A stretch of DNA of 9,396 nucleotides, from positions 1-9,396 of the forward strand of contig CANHAW010000055.1 of NCBI GenBank assembly GCA_947458675.1, given 5' to 3'. This DNA is from Beijerinckiaceae bacterium (GTDB taxonomy: Bacteria > Pseudomonadota > Alphaproteobacteria > Rhizobiales > Beijerinckiaceae). Position 1 is the stretch's first letter. The number at the start of each line of letters is the position of its first letter. Positions 5,436 through 9,396 of this stretch are shown one piece after another. A program made the position numbers and the translations under genes. Under the pieces are notes generated by a model, which saw only the letters and a program-made list of their open reading frames with translations, was not told the origin of the DNA and ran no database searches.

Positions 5436-6431
5436 TTACATCGAGCCCTCAAGCCCGAGCGATTTCACCACGCCACCCCAGCGCTCGCGTTCCGAGACGA
5501 TATATTTGTTGACGCTCTCGCGCGAATTGGGAGCAACAGGAATGAGCCCAATCTCACGCACACGCCGCTGAAAATCGACATTGCCGGCAATGCGGCTCAT
5601 TTCCGCATGCAGGCGCTCGACGATGGGCGTGGGCGTTGCGGCAGGCGCAAATAAAGCGTGCCAGGAGACGGCTTCAAAATCCTTCATGCCCGTCGCCTCA
5701 GCCATGGTCGGCACACCGGCAAGCTGCGCATTCGGCTCGATGGAGGAGACAGCCAGAGCCTTGATCTGGTTGTCCCTGACAAGCGCGATGACAGCGCCCG
5801 TTTCCGAAACAGAGGAATTGATGTGATTGCCGATCAGATCGGTCGGGATCTGATTGGAATTGCGATAGGGCACATGATCGAGCGGAACGCTGTAATGGCG
5901 CTTGAGCAATTCCATCGTCAGATGCTGAATCGTGCCAGCGCCCGAGGTCGCATAATTCATCGGCTTGTCGCCGCTCGCTTTGGCTCTGGCAAAAAATTCC
6001 GGCAGCGAATTAACGCCCAGCGACGGCGCTGCAATCAGCAGGAAAGGCGATTTCGCATAGAGCGAGATCGGCACAAAATCCTTGGCTGGATCGTAATTGA
6101 TTTTCTTGTAGAGCGTCTGATTGACCGCCATGGCAGGAGCCGAAGAGACGAGCAATGTATGTCCATCCGGTTCGGCTTTCGACACATTGGCTGCAGCCAG
6201 CATCAGGGCCACGCCCGGCTGGTTCTCAACGATGACAGGCCGACCCAAGGCCTTCTGCAATTCATCGGCATAAATGCGGGTGATGGAATCCATACCCGTG
6301 CCGGCAGCAAGAGGCACGACAATGGTGATATTCTTCGACGGATATTGCTGTGCTGCGGCGGCCGTTGCGCCACATGCAATCAATGAGGCTGCCGCCAGCA
6401 ATCGCGGCCATTTCAGCTGCAACATCGACAT
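5436..6431 (-). CDS. TctC/Bug-family periplasmic solute-binding protein (classical type)
   Basis: The 331-aa product has the normal length of Bug receptors, the periplasmic component of tripartite tricarboxylate transporters. These bind carboxylates, amino acids or vitamins in a two-lobe cleft. A Sec signal peptide (MSMLQLKWPRLLAAASLIAC, cut near ATAAAA-QQ, residues 27/28) precedes the mature start YPSKNITIVVPLAAGTGMDS, the classical Bug opening and first binding loop. VIVENQPG and EPDGHTLL follow, then YATSGAGTIQHLTMELLKR and VPYRNSNQ, the second cleft loop region. VPTMAEATG and the C-terminal ERWGGVVKSLGLEG are also typical. The usual ENRPGAGG loop is replaced by ENQPGVALM, which may alter the ligand. 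The start at 6431 has a strong GAGGGGG ribosome-binding site 5 bases upstream. No TctA/TctB genes are in the window. The ligand is unknown. Confidence 0.93.
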   Translation of the reverse strand: MSMLQLKWPRLLAAASLIACGATAAAAQQYPSKNITIVVPLAAGTGMDSITRIYADELQKALGRPVIVENQPGVALMLAAANVSKAEPDGHTLLVSSAPAMAVNQTLYKKINYDPAKDFVPISLYAKSPFLLIAAPSLGVNSLPEFFARAKASGDKPMNYATSGAGTIQHLTMELLKRHYSVPLDHVPYRNSNQIPTDLIGNHINSSVSETGAVIALVRDNQIKALAVSSIEPNAQLAGVPTMAEATGMKDFEAVSWHALFAPAATPTPIVERLHAEMSRIAGNVDFQRRVREIGLIPVAPNSRESVNKYIVSERERWGGVVKSLGLEGSM

Positions 6432-6638
6432 CGTTTCCCCCTCGTCTTGATGATTCTACGGCAGAGCCGACGATCATCTGAGGAAGAGCCTAACACACAT
6501 GCCACCCGACTCTGCAAACGCCACCCGCCGGGGTAAATATCATTTATTTTCAGTATTTTAGAAGAATGGCCGACAATCGGCGCACAGATGATTGATGGAT
6601 GCTGACCTCAGCTGCCGATGCCCCTCAGGCCCAAGCGG

Positions 6639-6962
6639 TCACCGCGCAGCGCGCGGAACGAAACATTCATGGCCCAGATTGACGGCATGGATGCAGGGAA
6701 GCGGAGAAACCATCTGCTGAAAAGGTGGCTCGCCCAAATAAGAGATACTGGCCTGCGGATTGAAATCGAATCCCTCGCTGGCCATGCACCAGATGATGAC
6801 CGTCCGGATTCGTCCTGTCCTTACATCAGCAGGCGCATTCACTGCTGCCTTTGTGATTTCATACATGCATTTCGCGAAAATCTGCTCCTTGGGCTTGCCT
6901 TGTTGCGCATGGACCGGCGTAGCGAGAGCCGCCAAACCAAGAGCAAGGAGATATTTTTTCAT
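6639..6962 (-). CDS. Small secreted protein with four cysteines, 107 aa
   Basis: A clear Sec signal peptide (MKKYLLALGLAALATPVHA, cut after residue 19 before QQ) shows export to the periplasm. The mature part of 88 residues holds four cysteines (32, 59, 90, 100 of the precursor), which could form two disulfides. The WCMASEGFDF block (58-67) recalls short Rhizobiales periplasmic proteins with a 'CM..GF/Y' motif. No enzyme motif is seen. A ribosome-binding site (AAGGGAG) lies about 10 bases before ATG 6962. It precedes the TctC-type receptor gene on the same strand with 207 bases between. It is divergent from the second receptor gene, sharing a 216-base region. The exported four-cysteine form is directly visible; any role is unknown. 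Confidence 0.75.
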   Translation of the reverse strand: MKKYLLALGLAALATPVHAQQGKPKEQIFAKCMYEITKAAVNAPADVRTGRIRTVIIWCMASEGFDFNPQASISYLGEPPFQQMVSPLPCIHAVNLGHECFVPRAAR

Positions 6963-7178
6963 TTTTGGATGCTCCCTTTCGCGCCATGAAGATAGAGCGA
7001 AAATGAAAGACGCGTCCAGTCAGGCACATCAGACGCCCCATTTGCCCCACAGCGATCACTATGCCGCGAGCACCCCGTTGCAGGGTTTGCAATGCGGCAG
7101 CGAGCGATTAGGCCTTTCTCTAAATGGATTTCCGGCCCCGCAGAAGGCGTGAAGGCCGAGCGATACAGGGAGAAAGAA

Positions 7179-8180
7179 ATGAAACCCAGGATAAAAAAAC
7201 TGTTCGCAGCATGTTTGGCCGGCGGCCTTCTCGCATGGTCAGGCGCAGCTCATGCGCAACAGACCATGCGTATCACCATCGGCCATCCGCCGGGCGGCTC
7301 TTATGATCTTTATGCGCGCATCGCGTCGGAATATTTGCGCAATTATCTGCCGGGCAATCCCAATATCATTGTCGAACACAAGCCCGGCGGCGGCGGCATT
7401 GCGGCAACGGCTTTCTTCTACGCACAATCGCCGAAAGACGGTTCGGTAATCGCGCTTTTCCCGGAGACCATCGCCCATACGCAGATTCTTGAACCTGCTG
7501 TTGGCCGGTGGAAAGTTCAGGAAATGTCCTATATCGGCTCGTTTGCGCCGGTGAATACAGCCTTTGTCTTCCGCAAGGGTGCCGCCGCCAAAACGCCCGC
7601 CGACATGCGCAAGACGAAAACTGTCGCCGGTTGCACGGGGCGCAATTCGCAAAGCTATCAATATCCCGCCATGCTCAAAGTGCTCGCCGGCTATCAGTTT
7701 GAGATCATCTGCGGCTACAAGGGCTCGGCGGATTCCGTTCTTGCCATGGAGCGCGGCGAGGTCGATTTCGTCTCGTCGGCGTGGAATTCCTGGCGCGCGA
7801 CGCATATGTCGGTGATCGAAGCGGGCGAATTCATTCCGCTCATCCAGGGCGGCCTGCGTCGCAACAAGGAAATGGCCAATGTGCCGCTGATGCAGGAAAT
7901 CGTCGACGATCCGCAAGCGAAAAAGGTCATCGAATTTGCATCTGCCGGCGCTGCTATCGGCCGCGCGCTGATCGCACCTCCCGGTATTGCACCAGACAGA
8001 TTGGCCGCACTGCGCAGCGCTTTCGACAAAATGGTCGCCGACCCGGCATTCCTTGCGGATGCCGAAAGGCGCAAGCTCGAGATCGAGCCCCTGCCCGGCG
8101 TCGAAGTGCAAAGAATCGCGCTCGATATTCTCAACGCGCCGCAAGACATTATCGACCGTGCCACGGATGCGATGAAGTAA
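7179..8180 (+). CDS. TctC/Bug-like periplasmic solute-binding protein (PGGSYDLYAR subgroup)
   Basis: The 333-aa product is a Bug-like receptor of a second, more divergent subgroup. ATG 7179 has AGGGAG 7-12 bases upstream and begins a textbook signal peptide (MKPRIKKLFAACLAGG, ending GAAHA-QQ, residues 26/27). An in-frame ATG at 7092 would bury this signal peptide and is rejected. The mature protein opens with MRITIGHPPGGSYDLYAR (first ligand loop), then YLPGNPNIIVEHKPGGGG and SPKDGSVIALF, all at Bug-fold positions. Two cysteines (in VAGCTGR and EIICGYK) lie in the mature part. Its C-terminal domain strongly resembles that of the receptor at 8249-9346 (APPGI..-RLAALRSAF-..DP), so the two are paralogues. 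Transcription ends at the hairpin 8203-8237. No membrane subunits are nearby, and the ligand is unknown. Confidence 0.9.
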   Translation: MKPRIKKLFAACLAGGLLAWSGAAHAQQTMRITIGHPPGGSYDLYARIASEYLRNYLPGNPNIIVEHKPGGGGIAATAFFYAQSPKDGSVIALFPETIAHTQILEPAVGRWKVQEMSYIGSFAPVNTAFVFRKGAAAKTPADMRKTKTVAGCTGRNSQSYQYPAMLKVLAGYQFEIICGYKGSADSVLAMERGEVDFVSSAWNSWRATHMSVIEAGEFIPLIQGGLRRNKEMANVPLMQEIVDDPQAKKVIEFASAGAAIGRALIAPPGIAPDRLAALRSAFDKMVADPAFLADAERRKLEIEPLPGVEVQRIALDILNAPQDIIDRATDAMK

Positions 8181-8202
8181 GACGCATCCGTTTCAATCAA
8201 CC

Positions 8203-8237
8203 GGCGCGATATCTGACGAGGATATCGCGCCTTTTTT
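8203..8237 (+). terminator. Strong rho-independent terminator after the second receptor gene
   Basis: GGCGCGATATC (8203-8213) and GATATCGCGCC (8221-8231) form a perfect 11-bp stem with a 7-base loop, followed at once by six T residues (8232-8237). It lies 22 bases after the stop codon at 8180. On the minus strand no T run follows, so it should act mainly on plus-strand transcription, although it also sits behind the convergent receptor gene. Confidence 0.93.
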
Positions 8238-8248
8238 ATGCCCTTCGC

Positions 8249-9346
8249 TCAACGCGTCGATGCCGGCCGCATGATCTGCCGCGCCCGCTCGATTGAGGAT
8301 GGCGGAAGCGAATGCAATCTTGCGATCAAGGTTTCGATTTCAGCAAAACCGACCGGATTGATTTCCAATCCCGCCATGCTTGCTGCACGCAAAAGATCGG
8401 GATCCTCAATCGCTGCGCGGAATGCGCTGCGTAAAGCAGCAAGTCTTTGCGCCTGAATCCCCGGCGGTGCGGCCAAAGCCTTGCCGAATTCCCACGGACC
8501 AAAAGCCAGCAGCAGCATGTCGCGCATGGCTTCATCCTTGGCAAATTCAGAGAGAAGCGGAAGCAGATCTCCGACTTCGCGATGCGGTTTAAGCCCTGTC
8601 TGCAGCAGAAGCTTGAATTTTCCTGCCGCGAGATCGCTGCGCGGGCCGGGCCCGATGGAGGAGATCAGCAGGCCGCAAAAACCATCCACCTCGCCGCGCT
8701 CGGCCGGATGGCGAATATCCATCAGATAGGGATAGCCAAGGACGAGATGAAATTGAGCGCCCAGCACGGCCTCGACCACGCGGGTTTCCTGCGCACCTGT
8801 GGCAAGCGGTCCGGTCGCGCCGACAAAGACGCGTCTTTGACGAAGATCGTCGATGCTCTGGATCTGCGGATTCCAGAAAGCGCAGGTCGTTGTTTCGCGA
8901 TTCATACTGCCGATCCAGCCCAAAGCGCGCGGATCGTAATGCGCACCGATGGGATCGAACAAAGGCTCGATGACATTTTGCGGCGCCGGCATGAGCAGAG
9001 TGAGCCCATCAGCAGGAGCATTTTTCACCACTTCCATTGTCGCGCGCAGACCGCCCGCACCGGGAAGATTCTGCACAATGACAGAGGGCTGGCCCGGCAG
9101 ATGACGGCCGAAATAAAGCGCCAGCAATCGGGCATAAAGATCGAAGCCGTTTCCGGGGCCGGCCACCAAAGTGCCAACGCGGCGCGGGCCGACGCGCGGA
9201 TCGGAATCGGAACTCCCGCCCGCCGCATAACCGACCACGATGCGCAATGTACGGCCCTTGAAGAAAGCCGCTTCCTGCTCTGGGGCAGATCGCGCAGATC
9301 CAAAAGCGGAGCAGACCAGAATGAAAGCGAGGCAAAAACGAAACAT
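8249..9346 (-). CDS. TctC/Bug-like periplasmic solute-binding protein with an extra loop
   Basis: The 365-aa product is a paralogue of the receptor at 7179-8180 and longer than the usual 320-340 aa. ATG 9346 (ribosome-binding site AGGGCAGG) starts a signal peptide (MFRFCLAFILVCSAFGSARSA, cut near residue 21). A GTG at 9385 would extend it without benefit. FFKGRTLRIVVGYAAGG (28-44) is the standard opening. Then about 22 extra residues (46-67) interrupt the expected GG-x-(F/Y)DLYAR motif before FDLYARLLALYFGRHLPG resumes. VIVQNLPGAGG and NAPADGLTLL follow normally, and the C-terminal APPGI-RLAALRSAF block matches its paralogue. Extra length comes mainly from this insertion, at the mouth of the ligand cleft. 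The frame is intact, so it is not a pseudogene. No TctA/TctB is nearby, and the ligand is unknown. Confidence 0.9.
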   Translation of the reverse strand: MFRFCLAFILVCSAFGSARSAPEQEAAFFKGRTLRIVVGYAAGGSSDSDPRVGPRRVGTLVAGPGNGFDLYARLLALYFGRHLPGQPSVIVQNLPGAGGLRATMEVVKNAPADGLTLLMPAPQNVIEPLFDPIGAHYDPRALGWIGSMNRETTTCAFWNPQIQSIDDLRQRRVFVGATGPLATGAQETRVVEAVLGAQFHLVLGYPYLMDIRHPAERGEVDGFCGLLISSIGPGPRSDLAAGKFKLLLQTGLKPHREVGDLLPLLSEFAKDEAMRDMLLLAFGPWEFGKALAAPPGIQAQRLAALRSAFRAAIEDPDLLRAASMAGLEINPVGFAEIETLIARLHSLPPSSIERARQIMRPASTR

Positions 9347-9396
9347 GCCTGCCCTATAGCGGAGTGTCAGAAATCTGGGGCTCACATTCGCGACAA

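Noticed and set aside
5658..6386. Plus-strand open frame of 242 codons antisense to the first receptor gene
   Set aside because: It is a shadow frame with strongly Arg/His-biased composition and no ribosome-binding site or domain.
6449..6478. GATGAT...ATCATC dyad upstream of the first receptor gene
   Set aside because: The arms are only six bases and are 18 bases apart, with no supporting promoter elements. It is too weak to call an operator.
7239..8144. Minus-strand open frame of 301 codons antisense to the second receptor gene
   Set aside because: It mirrors a well-supported receptor with a signal peptide. The antisense product is Arg/His-rich with no motif, as expected in GC-rich DNA.

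Overview
The window looks like a chromosomal stretch from an alphaproteobacterium, most likely Hyphomicrobiales (Rhizobiales). This rests on moderately high GC, a perfect CtrA-type box (TTAA-N7-TTAAC) in front of a small gene, candidate EcfG-type (GGAAC-N16-GTT) promoter sequences, and several TctC/Bug-type periplasmic receptors, which are abundant in soil and metabolically versatile proteobacteria. No tRNA, rRNA, CRISPR array, transposase, phage or plasmid gene is visible.

Layout. (i) 1-2110, plus strand: the C-terminal two thirds of a thiamine-diphosphate enzyme, cut by the window edge, followed 47 bases later by a luciferase-like flavin-dependent monooxygenase. The two look like one catabolic operon. 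(ii) 2107-3018: a cluster of very small genes. A 73-aa cytosolic-looking protein (minus) converges on and overlaps the monooxygenase by 4 bases. A 36-aa single-span membrane protein (plus) has a near-perfect Shine-Dalgarno sequence. An 82-aa coiled-coil protein (plus) lies behind the CtrA box. The regulatory DNA between these genes is rich in dyads. (iii) 3022-5389: a family-25-like glycosyltransferase and a YqaA-type membrane protein (both minus), then an 88-aa helical protein and a 60-aa single-span membrane protein (both plus). A gene-free stretch of about 395 bases separates the glycosyltransferase from yqaA. (iv) 5436-9346: three TctC/Bug-family periplasmic solute receptors and one small secreted four-cysteine protein. 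The second and third receptors are diverged paralogues arranged tail to tail, with a strong intrinsic terminator between them.

How it may work together. The receptors would capture organic acids or similar anions in the periplasm. No TctA/TctB membrane partners are present here, so they are orphan receptors as far as the window shows. The ThDP enzyme and the flavin monooxygenase could process an imported carbon or sulfur compound, but the substrate cannot be read from sequence. The small genes at 2.1-5.4 kb seem unrelated to catabolism and may belong to cell-cycle (CtrA) or general-stress (EcfG) regulons.

I see no clearly new multi-gene system. The points most worth checking are the stress-promoter/dyad/microprotein unit at 2519-2700, the CtrA box at 2707-2722, and an unusual insertion of about 22 residues at the ligand-cleft loop of the last receptor.
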